Shown: positions 36,128-45,199, counted from the first letter of the stretch. The stretch: DNA of 64,000 bases from Bacteroidota bacterium (GCA_947468275.1 CANIKO010000012.1:1-64000); one strand, 5' to 3'. Notes: a model not told the origin generated them from the letters alone. Numbers and translations are program-made.

Positions 36128-36264
36128 TACTGGTAACAGCACCTACAAGAAATTGGCGGTTCAGTGGTTAAATAAACATTTGTGCTTCGCATCAAGTTCA
36201 GTGCTGGCTGACAGTTTTGTGCTCCGAAATCGCCAACTTCTTGTAGCTGCAAAACGTTAAACTA
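36128..36264 (+). repeat. attC-like recombination site 6, end of the array
   Basis: The left core TACTGGTAAC is at 36128-36137 and is the exact complement of the right core of site 5. The right core GTTAAACTA is at 36256-36264. The stem is the same as in site 3. No further site follows. 36265-36470 holds no gene that I recognise, only AT-rich sequence with a GC-rich patch near 36280-36300. Confidence 0.8.
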
Positions 36265-36470
36265 TAATCTAAAAAAGACACCCCGCGCCTTTGGTGCATA
36301 CATCCCATTCGGGAGGTTATACAAGGAATTTAAGGAGGGTTGCCCAAAGTGTAAATTAAAAAAGCTTCATTTTTACTTAAAAAACACTTGCACCATTTAA
36401 AATTCAAAGCGCTTTAAAAAAATTATTTCCCTGCCTTTTCACAATTCCTTCGTAATTTCACGGCCTAATA

Positions 36471-36893
36471 ATGAACGAAATCAAGGGCTTGGTATATGTC
36501 ACACGGAAGTTGCATTTTAATGCAGCCCACAAACTACATAACCCCAATTGGAGTGAAGAAAAAAACACGGAGGTGTTTGGCAAATGCGCCAACAGCAACT
36601 GGCATGGTCATAACTTTGATTTATATATTACTGTTAAGGGCATTCCCAATCCCGAAACTGGTTTTGTAATAAACCTCAAAAAATTAAAAGAATTGGTGGA
36701 AGAAAAAGTAATAAACAAAATAGACCACCGCAACATAAATTTGGATGTCGATTTTATGGTCGGCAAAATGGCTTCTATTGAAGTTCTTGCTATTTCTATA
36801 TGGAATGAACTATTTCCTTTTATAAATGAAGGACAATTGCATTGCATCAAAATTTATGAAACTCCCCGGCAGTATGTGGAGTATTTTGGGTAA
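36471..36893 (+). CDS. 6-pyruvoyl-tetrahydropterin synthase / QueD-like protein
   Basis: A 140-residue T-fold enzyme. Zinc ligands are His in FNAAHKL and two His in WHGHNFDLY. The catalytic Cys is in GKCANSNWH, with the DHRNIN motif and Glu in IYETPRQY. It makes either 6-carboxy-tetrahydropterin (queuosine pathway) or a pterin; the sequence does not decide. First conserved gene after the array. Confidence 0.85.
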   Translation: MNEIKGLVYVTRKLHFNAAHKLHNPNWSEEKNTEVFGKCANSNWHGHNFDLYITVKGIPNPETGFVINLKKLKELVEEKVINKIDHRNINLDVDFMVGKMASIEVLAISIWNELFPFINEGQLHCIKIYETPRQYVEYFG

Positions 36894-36955
36894 ACTATCC
36901 TGTATTTTAAATCACCTATTTTTTGTTTGCATTGACCGAATGAACAACAAATGTT

Positions 36956-36963
36956 TAATTTTG
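36956..36963 (+). promoter_or_regulatory. -7 box next to the redoxin start
   Basis: TAATTTTG ends 4 bp before the ATG at 36968. TTTG words at 36922-36929 lie upstream at a slightly long spacing. It suggests a leaderless transcript. Confidence 0.4.
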
Positions 36964-36967
36964 CACT

Positions 36968-37507
36968 ATGCAAATAGGTGATAAACTTTTTGAATTTAAG
37001 CTACCTGCCACAGATGGCAAAACATATAGTAAATACTCTTTTGCTGACAGGTATGCGCTTTTAATAATAGTATCCTGCAATCATTGCAAATATTCCCGTA
37101 ACTATTGGAATAGAATAATCAAATTATGGAAAAGATACGAAGAAGATGATTTGGCTATAATGATAATTAGCGGAAATGATGCCAAACAATTTCCGGAAGA
37201 TTCTTTCGAAAATATGAAGAAACTAGCCGATCAAATGTTCGAAGGCCACTTTCCTTACCTTTATGATGAAGACCAAGAAGTAATTAAAGCGTTGGGGGCG
37301 ATAAAAACTCCCGAAGCTTTTTTATTTAACTCAAAACGCGAATTAGTTTATAAAGGCGCCATTGACGATAGCTGGGATAATGAACACGCAGTAACCCGCG
37401 TGTATTTGGAAGATGCACTTGAAGATACCCTTGATGGTATAGATGTAGATTTTCCCGAAATACCAGCCGTAGGATGCGGTGTTAAATGGAAACTAGAGAA
37501 TAATTAG
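36968..37507 (+). CDS. Thioredoxin-fold redoxin (peroxiredoxin/TlpA-like)
   Basis: A 179-residue cytoplasmic protein with a thioredoxin fold: CNHC motif (VSCNHCKYSRNYW, about residue 36-40), then the cis-Pro region IKTPEAFLF and a C-terminal GCGVKWK. The family is annotated as AhpC/TSA or redoxin. The exact role (thiol peroxidase or disulfide reductase) is open. Confidence 0.8.
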   Translation: MQIGDKLFEFKLPATDGKTYSKYSFADRYALLIIVSCNHCKYSRNYWNRIIKLWKRYEEDDLAIMIISGNDAKQFPEDSFENMKKLADQMFEGHFPYLYDEDQEVIKALGAIKTPEAFLFNSKRELVYKGAIDDSWDNEHAVTRVYLEDALEDTLDGIDVDFPEIPAVGCGVKWKLENN

Positions 37508-37576
37508 GAATTAGGAATGCCTTCAGCCTTCAATAAATTCTTAATAACTAAATAACCAAATAACCATTACCCAACC

Positions 37577-39352
37577 TTGACCATAGAAACCACCTTAAAA
37601 AATTTAATCCTTCAAAGTTTTTCTTCGCTTTATCATGAAGTATTAAAACCAGAAGACATAAAACTGGAACTCACCAATAAGGACCACATCGGCGATTTTA
37701 CGTTTGTTGTTTTTCCCTTTTTACGCATTTCAAAACAAAAGCCTGAAGAAACCGCCACCAATATTGGAAACGTTGTAAAATCCAATTGCAGTGATATAGC
37801 TAGCTTTAATGTTATTAAAGGTTTTTTAAACTTTGAATTGAGCACAGGCTATTGGCTCAATTTTTTAAAGCAAAATATTGCAAACGGCGATTTCGGGAAA
37901 GTAACAGACGGGGCTGGCAAAAAAGTGATGGTAGAGTACTCCTCCCCCAACACCAACAAGCCTTTACATTTGGGGCATGTACGAAATAATTTATTAGGAT
38001 TTTCGGTAAGTCAGATTTTAAAATTTGCAGGATATGAGGTGGTAAAAGCCAACCTCATAAACGACCGCGGCATTCATATTTGTAAAAGTATGCTGGCCTG
38101 GCAACTTTATGGAAATGGCGAAACCCCTGAATCGAGTGGAATGAAGGGCGACCATTTGGCAGGAAAATATTATGTATTATTTGACCAATATTATCGGGAG
38201 GAAATAAAAAATCTTATAGATACCGGATTAACCGAGGAAGATGCAAAAAAAGAAGCCCCATTAATCAAAAAAGCACAAGAAATGCTTTTGAAGTGGGAAG
38301 CCGGAGATACTGAAACCATAGCCCTTTGGAAAACCATGAATGGCTGGGTGTATGCAGGCTTTGAAAAAACCTACAACCGCATGGGAGTAAGTTTTGACAA
38401 TTACTATTACGAAAGCAATACTTACCTTTTAGGCAAAGACTGTGTGAATGAAGGGTTGCAAAAAGGAGTTTTTGTTAAAGACCCTGACGGCAGCGTTTGG
38501 ATAGACTTAACCGCCGATGGCCTTGACCGTAAAATAGTTTTAAGAGCGGATGGCACCTCGGTTTACATCACTCAGGATATTGGCACTGCCCAGCTAAAAT
38601 ACGACGAAACCAAAATGGATAAGTCGGTATATGTGGTAGGAAATGAGCAGGATTATCACTTTAAAGTTTTAAAATTAATCCTTCAAAAATTAGGAAAACC
38701 ATACTCTGATGGGGTTTATCACCTAAGTTACGGCATGGTAGATTTACCAAGTGGCAAAATGAAAAGCCGTGAAGGAACCGTGGTAGACGCGGATGAACTG
38801 ATGGAAGATATGCACGCCACCGCCAAACAGATTACGGAAGAACTTGGCAAAACCGAAGGCTTTTTAGAGAGCCAGTTGGAAGTACTTTATGAAACCATAG
38901 CCATGGGAGCATTAAAGTATTTTTTATTAAAGGTAGACCCAGTAAAGCGAATGCTGTTTAACCCAGAAGAATCGATTGATTTTCATGGCAACACTGGCCC
39001 ATTCATTCAATATACACATGCCCGTATTTGCTCCATTTTACGAAATATAACAACTACACCAGTTGTTACCACCGAGGCCAATTTGCATCCGGCGGAACAA
39101 GAATTATTAAATACTATTTCCTTATTCCCTTCTAAAATTTCAGACGCCGCCGAGGAGTATAATCCTGCACTAATTGCTAATTATATGTTTGAAACGGCCA
39201 AAGCGTTTAACCGTCTTTATCATGATGTTTCGATATTGGGAGAATTGGATGAACAACTCAAACAAAACCGACTAGCTATTTGCACTATTACAGCCAACAC
39301 CTTAAAACAAGGAATGAATTTGCTCGGCATAGTCGTACCTGAAAGAATGTAG
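37577..39352 (+). CDS. argS: Arginine-tRNA ligase
   Basis: A 591-residue class I synthetase. It has the N-terminal Add-1 domain, HIGH-like HLGHVRNN near 134-141, the family stretch GDHLAGKYY and the KMSK-like KMKSREGT near 395. A C-terminal anticodon-binding DALR domain begins near GNTGPFIQYTHARI. The start is TTG at 37577; no in-frame ATG precedes the conserved N terminus. Confidence 0.97.
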   Translation: MTIETTLKNLILQSFSSLYHEVLKPEDIKLELTNKDHIGDFTFVVFPFLRISKQKPEETATNIGNVVKSNCSDIASFNVIKGFLNFELSTGYWLNFLKQNIANGDFGKVTDGAGKKVMVEYSSPNTNKPLHLGHVRNNLLGFSVSQILKFAGYEVVKANLINDRGIHICKSMLAWQLYGNGETPESSGMKGDHLAGKYYVLFDQYYREEIKNLIDTGLTEEDAKKEAPLIKKAQEMLLKWEAGDTETIALWKTMNGWVYAGFEKTYNRMGVSFDNYYYESNTYLLGKDCVNEGLQKGVFVKDPDGSVWIDLTADGLDRKIVLRADGTSVYITQDIGTAQLKYDETKMDKSVYVVGNEQDYHFKVLKLILQKLGKPYSDGVYHLSYGMVDLPSGKMKSREGTVVDADELMEDMHATAKQITEELGKTEGFLESQLEVLYETIAMGALKYFLLKVDPVKRMLFNPEESIDFHGNTGPFIQYTHARICSILRNITTTPVVTTEANLHPAEQELLNTISLFPSKISDAAEEYNPALIANYMFETAKAFNRLYHDVSILGELDEQLKQNRLAICTITANTLKQGMNLLGIVVPERM

Positions 39353-39358
39353 ACAGTT

Positions 39359-39517
39359 GTGAATCCAAATGAAGATTATTATATAAACGAAAATGGCTTA
39401 TTGGTTTTCACTAGTAAGTATCATTTAAATAGAGGCTTTTGCTGTGGCAACGGCTGTTTGCACTGCCCATATCAAAACATTAACCAAGCTGGAATAATGG
39501 GTTCAGAGAATTACTAA
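39359..39517 (+). CDS. DUF5522 small cysteine-rich protein
   Basis: A 52-residue product starting at GTG 39359, 6 bp after argS. The core LVFTSKYHLNRGFCCGNGC followed by LHCPY matches the DUF5522 family, small proteins with a CCxxxCxxC cluster suited to bind a metal. Function unknown. It is the only reading frame that explains the sequence behind argS. Confidence 0.8.
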   Translation: MNPNEDYYINENGLLVFTSKYHLNRGFCCGNGCLHCPYQNINQAGIMGSENY

Positions 39518-39528
39518 ATTCTCAGTAA

Positions 39529-39708
39529 AATTTTGAACCTTACCTCACTGCTATTTCTGGCAGATTGCCAAAATGGTTTGGCATGCCGCTTTGGGCGGTT
39601 TATGCTATATGGGCTGCGGTAGTTGTGGCGTTAAATTTGCCGTGCCGCAGGTATAATAAATACAAAAGCAACAAAGGGCATTGGTGGTTGTGTTATGCGC
39701 AGAAATAG
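39529..39708 (+). pseudogene. C-terminal remnant of a membrane acyltransferase-like gene
   Basis: An open frame without a proper start gives about 60 residues ending in one membrane helix (PLWAVYAIWAAVVVALNL) and the tail PCRRYNKYKSNKGHWWLCYA. This resembles the C terminus of heparan-alpha-glucosaminide acetyltransferase/DUF1624-type proteins. The rest of the gene is missing, so it looks like a decayed fragment. The comparison is from memory of family tails. Confidence 0.45.
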
Positions 39709-39733
39709 GATTAATAGATCGTTTGCTTATCGG

Positions 39734-40411
39734 TCAGCTTTTGTTCAAACCCGCAAAAACCAAATCATTTAAAAAGGAAATTATTTCGCTTTCCTCTTTT
39801 GTATTGCCAAAATCGGTAAGTGAAGGCAAATTATTCATAAAGAAATTTTGAAAATGTGCCATTTCAACTATTGTAGAGGCTAATGACCTAGGATATTTAT
39901 ATGCCAGGTTGCATTCCAAAATAATATTCCCAACAACTGCACAAAGGTCTTTATAGGGTTTAAAAAAATGCTGTTTATTATCTTCTTCTACTTGCTTGGT
40001 AAGGAATGCCTTTGAGCCTTCTGAAATAATAATTTGATGAAGCAAACTTTCGTTTATGTAATTGGTTTGTTCGTCATCCTCAACAGCCGTTGCCAAAAGG
40101 GTAATGATTCTTTTTAACTTAACTGTAGGGTCATCAATATTATTGGTATGAAAACTGATTTGAAATTCAAGCCATCCCCAATACCAGGCCGTTAAATACA
40201 ACAATAATTTATGTTTATTTTCAAAATATCGGTAAATCCCGGCTTCTGTTGTACCAATGTCTTCCGCAAGTTTCTTAAATGTAAATGCCTCAAATCCTGA
40301 TTTATGGATTAATTGAATGCTGTGTTTTAGAATATTCTTTCCCAACTCCGAACTTTCAGGATCACGAAGAAATAAGGCTTCGTTCATTTTTATCTGTACA
40401 TGCAATTTCAT
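39734..40411 (-). CDS. TetR family transcriptional regulator
   Basis: A 225-residue protein with the N-terminal TetR HTH at about 30-75 (FEAFTFKKLAEDIGTTEAGIYRYF) and a helical ligand-binding C terminus. It is divergent from the ABC/HlyD/TolC exporter. A palindrome in the 176-bp spacer (40482-40494) is the likely operator. It probably represses the exporter, perhaps lifted by a substrate of the pump. An alternative start at the second Met (residue 9) is possible. Confidence 0.85.
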   Translation of the reverse strand: MKLHVQIKMNEALFLRDPESSELGKNILKHSIQLIHKSGFEAFTFKKLAEDIGTTEAGIYRYFENKHKLLLYLTAWYWGWLEFQISFHTNNIDDPTVKLKRIITLLATAVEDDEQTNYINESLLHQIIISEGSKAFLTKQVEEDNKQHFFKPYKDLCAVVGNIILECNLAYKYPRSLASTIVEMAHFQNFFMNNLPSLTDFGNTKEESEIISFLNDLVFAGLNKS

Positions 40412-40481
40412 TTTAGTATACTCTTTACTTCAATTAAATAAAGCTGCAAAGCTACAGAAAATATTTTTACAATTTTTTATA

Positions 40482-40520
40482 ATAGTATTACTATCATTCA
40501 AAAAACTAATACTACTTTTG
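40482..40520 (+). promoter_or_regulatory. Exporter promoter with probable TetR operator
   Basis: ATAGTATTACTAT at 40482-40494 is a perfect 6+1+6 palindrome. Eighteen bp behind it lies TACTTTTG (40513-40520), a -7 box. The palindrome sits where the -33 element should be, so binding there would block transcription of the exporter. Confidence 0.5.
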
Positions 40521-40587
40521 CGGTAGACTTTATAACCCTTGAATTTGTTCAGTCATTACTATGTTTAAAATAAATACGGTTTAAAAT

Positions 40588-42243
40588 ATGCAGAAAGAAG
40601 AATACGGGATTAAAAAACTATTAAACTTAATACGATTAGAAAGAAAAGAAATTTATGATATATATTTTTATGCCATATTGAGTGGTATAATCCAATTAAG
40701 TTTACCCTTGGGAATTCAGGCTATTTTGGGCTTCGTATTAGGGGCAACTATGGTTACCTCGGTTTATATATTGATAATAATTATCATATTTGGTGTTTTT
40801 CTTTTAGGATATATGCAAATCAATCAAATGAAAATTATTGAAAAAATCCAACAAAAGATTTTTGTTCGAAATGCTTTCGCATTTGCGGAAACCATACCAA
40901 ATTTTGATCTAAAAGAAATTGATAAATATTATCTGCCTGAAAAAATAAATCGATTTTTTGAAACAATTAATGTTCAAAAAGGTATTTCAAAATTACTATT
41001 AGATATTCCTACCGCTGTAATCCAAATTGCATTTGGACTCATACTGCTTTCCCTATACCATTTCTTTTTTATCTTCTTTTCTCTTCTATTAATATTGATT
41101 ATTTTTCTAATTTTTAAACTCACCAGCAAAAAAGGATTGGAAACTAGCTTTGCCGAAAGCCAATATAAATACAAGGTAGTGGCATGGCTAGAAGAAATGG
41201 GTAGGGTAATAAAATCGCTTAAATACAGTCAGGGGACTGACATTAATCTTATAAAAACAGATGAAAAATTATTCAAATACATTTCTGCTCGAACCTCACA
41301 TTTCCAGGTTTTATTAGTCCAATTTAAATCCCTCGTATTTTTTAAAGTAGCAATAACTGCACTGATGCTAATATTAGGCTCATATTTACTTTTTAACCAA
41401 AAAATAAATATCGGTCAATTTGTAGCGGCTGAAATTATAATTATTTCCTTAATCAATTCTTTGGAAAAACTAATTATTAGCCTTGAGAGCATCTATGATG
41501 TTGTAACAGGATTGCACAAGCTTAGTTCGGTTTTAGAAATTGATAAAGAAATGGATGGTAATGTTGATTTGGAAACAAAACAGTTAAGAATTGTTGTTAG
41601 CGAAGTTGATTTTTCATACAATGCAAACCAAAAAATATTTCAAAACCTATCTATAGATTTTTCGCCAAATAGTATTACGTGTATTTCTGGCGAAGAAAAT
41701 AGTGGTAAGTCTACTTTGTTAAAGTTAATTACAGGATCTTATAAATATAATAGTGGCCTTATTACCATCAATAATATGCCACTACAAAATTACAGCCTGC
41801 AAAGCCTTCGAAAACAAACAGGAGTATTATTAAACGAACAAGATCTTTTTGAGGGAACCTTGTTTGATAATATAACACTCGGCAGAATAGATATCACAAT
41901 TGAAAGTATTTCAAACTTGACCAAAACACTTGGATTTGAAAATTTTATTTCTGTTTTCCCTAAGTCTTTCCATAGCCCAATAGATCCATTAGGAAATACA
42001 CTACCTACTTCTATCAAAAAGAAAATTTTACTTTTAAGAACTCTAATCCATGATCCACTTTTGCTTATATTGGAAGAACCATGGGCAGGATTAGACGAAA
42101 ACGCAAAAAAAAACCTTCAAGCTTATCTTTTTGAAGCGGCCAAAACCAAAACAATAGTAGTATCCTCAAATGACCCTTACTTCGCTGCAAATTGTAATCA
42201 CCATATTCATCTCAATAACGGCAATGCCATTTTAAATAAATAG
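40588..42243 (+). CDS. ABC exporter with degenerate nucleotide-binding domain (type I secretion/efflux)
   Basis: A 551-residue half-transporter: a TMD with about five to six helices (25-295) and an NBD (about 335-551). Walker A GEENSGKS at 368-375 is intact. The signature LSGGQ is replaced by LPTSIKK, Walker B reads LLILEEPWAGLD, and the H-loop position appears as SSNDPYF. Transport ATPases of this kind pair with HlyD and TolC proteins, as here. The NBD may have lowered or regulated turnover. No C39 peptidase domain. Confidence 0.85.
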   Translation: MQKEEYGIKKLLNLIRLERKEIYDIYFYAILSGIIQLSLPLGIQAILGFVLGATMVTSVYILIIIIIFGVFLLGYMQINQMKIIEKIQQKIFVRNAFAFAETIPNFDLKEIDKYYLPEKINRFFETINVQKGISKLLLDIPTAVIQIAFGLILLSLYHFFFIFFSLLLILIIFLIFKLTSKKGLETSFAESQYKYKVVAWLEEMGRVIKSLKYSQGTDINLIKTDEKLFKYISARTSHFQVLLVQFKSLVFFKVAITALMLILGSYLLFNQKINIGQFVAAEIIIISLINSLEKLIISLESIYDVVTGLHKLSSVLEIDKEMDGNVDLETKQLRIVVSEVDFSYNANQKIFQNLSIDFSPNSITCISGEENSGKSTLLKLITGSYKYNSGLITINNMPLQNYSLQSLRKQTGVLLNEQDLFEGTLFDNITLGRIDITIESISNLTKTLGFENFISVFPKSFHSPIDPLGNTLPTSIKKKILLLRTLIHDPLLLILEEPWAGLDENAKKNLQAYLFEAAKTKTIVVSSNDPYFAANCNHHIHLNNGNAILNK

Positions 42244-42249
42244 CAAAAA

Positions 42250-43560
42250 ATGGAACACTACAACAAACCTTATAAATCTTTCAACTCAATTTTTTTGATA
42301 AACAGAAACAGTAGAGTCCGTTATTACTTTTGGGTAATAATGCTATTTTTACTTGTGCTTTTGTTTCTGCCTTGGACCCAAAATATCAAATCAACAGGCT
42401 ATATCACAACCCTCAAACAAGAAAACAGACCGCAAAAAGTCAATTCGCCTATTCCGGGAAGGATTAGCAAATGGTTAGTAAAAGAGGGTGATTTTGTAAA
42501 AAAAGGCGACACAATTGTAATATTAACTGAGATTAAAGAGGATTATTTAGATCCTAATTTAATTGCACGAACCAATAGCCAACTCGATGCAAAAAAAGGC
42601 AGTATTTTTTTTTACCATGGAAAAATAAGTACTACAGAAAAACAAATTGCTAATTTAAATAATGCAAAAAAGTTAAAAATAGAACAGTTAAAAAATAAGG
42701 CCACCCAATTAAAAAATAAATTGGTTGCTGAAAAAGCCGAATTAGTAGCAAATGAGAATGAAGTAAAATTATTAAAAAATCAATATGAGAGGCAATCAAA
42801 GTTGTATGAAGATGGCTTGATTTCTCAAACTCAACTGCAGCAGCGAAATATTCAATTTCAAAACGCCACAGCAAAAAAAATAAATACTGAAAATAAAATT
42901 GCTCAAACACAGCAAGACTTAATTAATATTTTAATAGAACAAAACAGTGTTGATCAGGAATATGCTGAAAAAATAAATAAAGCAGAGAGTGAAAAATTCC
43001 AAAACTTGAGCCAAATAGCCACAAGTCAAGGAGAAATGGCTAAGCTTGAAAACCAAGTTAGCAATTATACAATTAGAAACGGTATGTACATAGTAACAGC
43101 TTCGCAAGACGGACAAATTGTTCAGGCCAATAAATCGGGTATTGGTGAAGTTCTAAAAGAAGGAGAAACTATTTCCATCATTGTGCCAACACGGGCAGAC
43201 TATTCGGTAGAAATGTTTATGAGACCAATGGATTTGCCATTGGTTAATGTTGGCCAGGCAGTGCGTTTTACATTTGATGGATTTCCTGCAATTGTATTTA
43301 GTGGCTGGCCAAAAGGAAGCTATGGAACCTTTGCCGGTAAGGTTGTTTCTATAGAAAATACTATCGGAGAAAAAGGATTATACAGGGTGCTGGTAGCTGA
43401 AGACAACGGCCAAATAAAATGGCCTACCCAACTTAAAATTGGTGCAGGTGCACAAGGTATTTTGTTATTAAATGATGTACCTATTTGGTATGAACTATGG
43501 AGAAATATCAATGGGTTTCCTGCTGATTTTTATAAAATCGAAAAAAAAGAAACTAAATGA
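42250..43560 (+). CDS. HlyD-family membrane fusion protein
   Basis: A 436-residue periplasmic adaptor. One TM (about 28-48) is followed by a lipoyl/biotinyl-like half (PIPGRISKWLVKEGDFVKKGD), a long coiled-coil hairpin (about 110-265) and the second lipoyl half (ASQDGQIVQANKSGIGEVLKEG). A beta-barrel region with the HlyD-type stretch GQAVRFTFDGFPA follows. It begins 6 bp after the ABC gene and overlaps the TolC gene by 4 bp. Confidence 0.92.
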   Translation: MEHYNKPYKSFNSIFLINRNSRVRYYFWVIMLFLLVLLFLPWTQNIKSTGYITTLKQENRPQKVNSPIPGRISKWLVKEGDFVKKGDTIVILTEIKEDYLDPNLIARTNSQLDAKKGSIFFYHGKISTTEKQIANLNNAKKLKIEQLKNKATQLKNKLVAEKAELVANENEVKLLKNQYERQSKLYEDGLISQTQLQQRNIQFQNATAKKINTENKIAQTQQDLINILIEQNSVDQEYAEKINKAESEKFQNLSQIATSQGEMAKLENQVSNYTIRNGMYIVTASQDGQIVQANKSGIGEVLKEGETISIIVPTRADYSVEMFMRPMDLPLVNVGQAVRFTFDGFPAIVFSGWPKGSYGTFAGKVVSIENTIGEKGLYRVLVAEDNGQIKWPTQLKIGAGAQGILLLNDVPIWYELWRNINGFPADFYKIEKKETK

Positions 43561-44957
43561 TTAAATACAACTTTTTACTCCTGTTGCTTTTGATTTCCTC
43601 GAAGGTTTTTGCCCAAAACGATTCGTTAAATTTAAACATTGAGCAGGTTTTAGAAATAGTAAAGCAATACCATCCGGTTGTTAAGCAAGGATATATTACT
43701 ATTGAAAAATCAAAAGCCAATATTACCGCAGCTCGTGGTGCTTTCAATCCTATTATTAGCAATTATATATCAAATAAAACTTTTGATAACATCCAATACT
43801 ATAACTATTCAAACCCTAATATCTCTATTCCTACTTGGTTTGGTGTTGAAGTTTCTGCCGGTTTAGAAAATTTAAATGGGAATCGTTTCGACCCGTCTGA
43901 AACTTTAGGAAAATCAAGTTATATAGGTGCAAGTATTCCTCTACTTAAAAATTTAATGATGGACAAACGCAGGGCATATCTTAAACAAGCCAATTTATAC
44001 AATGAGATGGCAAAAACAGAGCAGCAATCCACGATAAATAACATCCTGATGGATGCTACATCAAATTACTGGGATTGGGTAAATGCCTACCAAGCCTATG
44101 TAATAGTTGAAAAAAATATAGTAATAAGTAGGAACCGATTTGAAATGGTTAAAAAATCCTATCAAAATGGTGAACACCCCGCTATTGATACTATAGAAGC
44201 TCTATCTCAATTCCAAAATTTTGAATTTCAAAAGAACGAAAGTTGGCTCAAGCTCCAAAAAGCCCGTTTGGAACTAAGTGCATTTTTATGGCAAGACAAT
44301 AACATACCTTATCAGTTACCGGAAAAAGTAGTACCTCAAAACGGCTGGGAAAATGAAATAAATATAAAGTTATTTTCCGTTAATCAAGATGAACTGTTGG
44401 CAAGTGCAAAACAGTTTCATCCTGATTTACAAATTTATAACCAAAAGTTAAACGTTTTGGAAATTGACAAAAAATTAAAATTTCAGGAAATTTTACCAAA
44501 ATTAGACTTTCGTTACAACCATCTTAGCAAAGGGTATAATGTATTTACCAATGAAGGTTTGTTGTTTCAAAACAATTATCAATACGGTTTGAAACTAGAA
44601 ATGCCATTGCTCCTTTCGCAAGGGAGAGGCGAGTTTAAAATAGCAAAATTAAAAATAGAAGAAACACAAATTGCTCAAAGCCAAAAATCACTCAGTGTAG
44701 AATTAAAGGTAAAAAACTACTACTATGAATTTCAAAACATACGAAATCAAGTGGAACTGCAACGAGGCATATTGACCAATTTTGAAAAATTACTACACGC
44801 CGAAGAAACATTATTTCGAAATGGTGAAAGTTCTATGTTTCTTATTAACTCAAGAGAAAACAAAGTATTTGAAGCAGAAAGAAAACTTGCAGAACTAAAA
44901 ACGAAGTATTTTAAAACAATTTATGCTTTGCAATGGAGTGCAGGATTGTTGATGTAA
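43557..44957 (+). CDS. TolC family outer-membrane factor
   Basis: A 466-residue protein with a signal peptide (cleavage at VFAQ, about 20) and two OEP repeats, each with long helices and barrel strands. It is the exit duct of the ABC/HlyD exporter, coupled to hlyD by a 4-bp overlap. The 264 bp behind it show only short frames and no convincing gene. Confidence 0.9.
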   Translation: MIKYNFLLLLLLISSKVFAQNDSLNLNIEQVLEIVKQYHPVVKQGYITIEKSKANITAARGAFNPIISNYISNKTFDNIQYYNYSNPNISIPTWFGVEVSAGLENLNGNRFDPSETLGKSSYIGASIPLLKNLMMDKRRAYLKQANLYNEMAKTEQQSTINNILMDATSNYWDWVNAYQAYVIVEKNIVISRNRFEMVKKSYQNGEHPAIDTIEALSQFQNFEFQKNESWLKLQKARLELSAFLWQDNNIPYQLPEKVVPQNGWENEINIKLFSVNQDELLASAKQFHPDLQIYNQKLNVLEIDKKLKFQEILPKLDFRYNHLSKGYNVFTNEGLLFQNNYQYGLKLEMPLLLSQGRGEFKIAKLKIEETQIAQSQKSLSVELKVKNYYYEFQNIRNQVELQRGILTNFEKLLHAEETLFRNGESSMFLINSRENKVFEAERKLAELKTKYFKTIYALQWSAGLLM

Positions 44958-45199
44958 AATTTTCAAGAAACTTAAGCGTTGGAGAATTTGGGGAGTAATG
45001 GAATAGTGTTCCAATTACCAAAACTGCTTCCGTATTTTACATTGGAGATATGGAAAATCTTCTCATTTACAAAACGGCAACGGATGGTAAAAAAAAGCTT
45101 GGTCACTTATATTACCATTCAATAAAAAAAAACTAAACTAATAAAAAATATCTTTTTTGAATTTGTTTAAAATTCAGAAACTGAAACAACAATTCGAAT

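Larger units (their letters stand above)
24291..36264 (+). mobile_element. Integron-like array: attI-like site plus four cassettes separated by attC-like hairpins
   Basis: Inferred cassettes are A 24303-25633 (T9SS esterase), B 25634-31547 (TerB/BrxD/BrxHI module), C 31548-32860 (two unknown genes) and D 32861-36256 (four genes). For each, the bases at its beginning are the reverse complement of those at its end: A 9/9 (12 of 14), B 10/10 (14 of 15), C 10/10 (14 of 15), D 10/10. The boundary bases differ from cassette to cassette, so this cannot be a mere property of a conserved repeat. It is what single-site recombination of circular cassettes at G^TT produces. All genes read in the same direction. 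The array starts behind a tyrosine recombinase and ends 206 bp before a conserved queD-like gene. Confidence 0.75.

Noticed and set aside
25506-36264. Hairpin repeats as MITEs or transposon inverted repeats
   Set aside because: MITE copies would share constant ends and target duplications. Here the outer 7-10 bases vary with the enclosed segment and are complementary across the segment, which fits attC-type sites and not MITEs.
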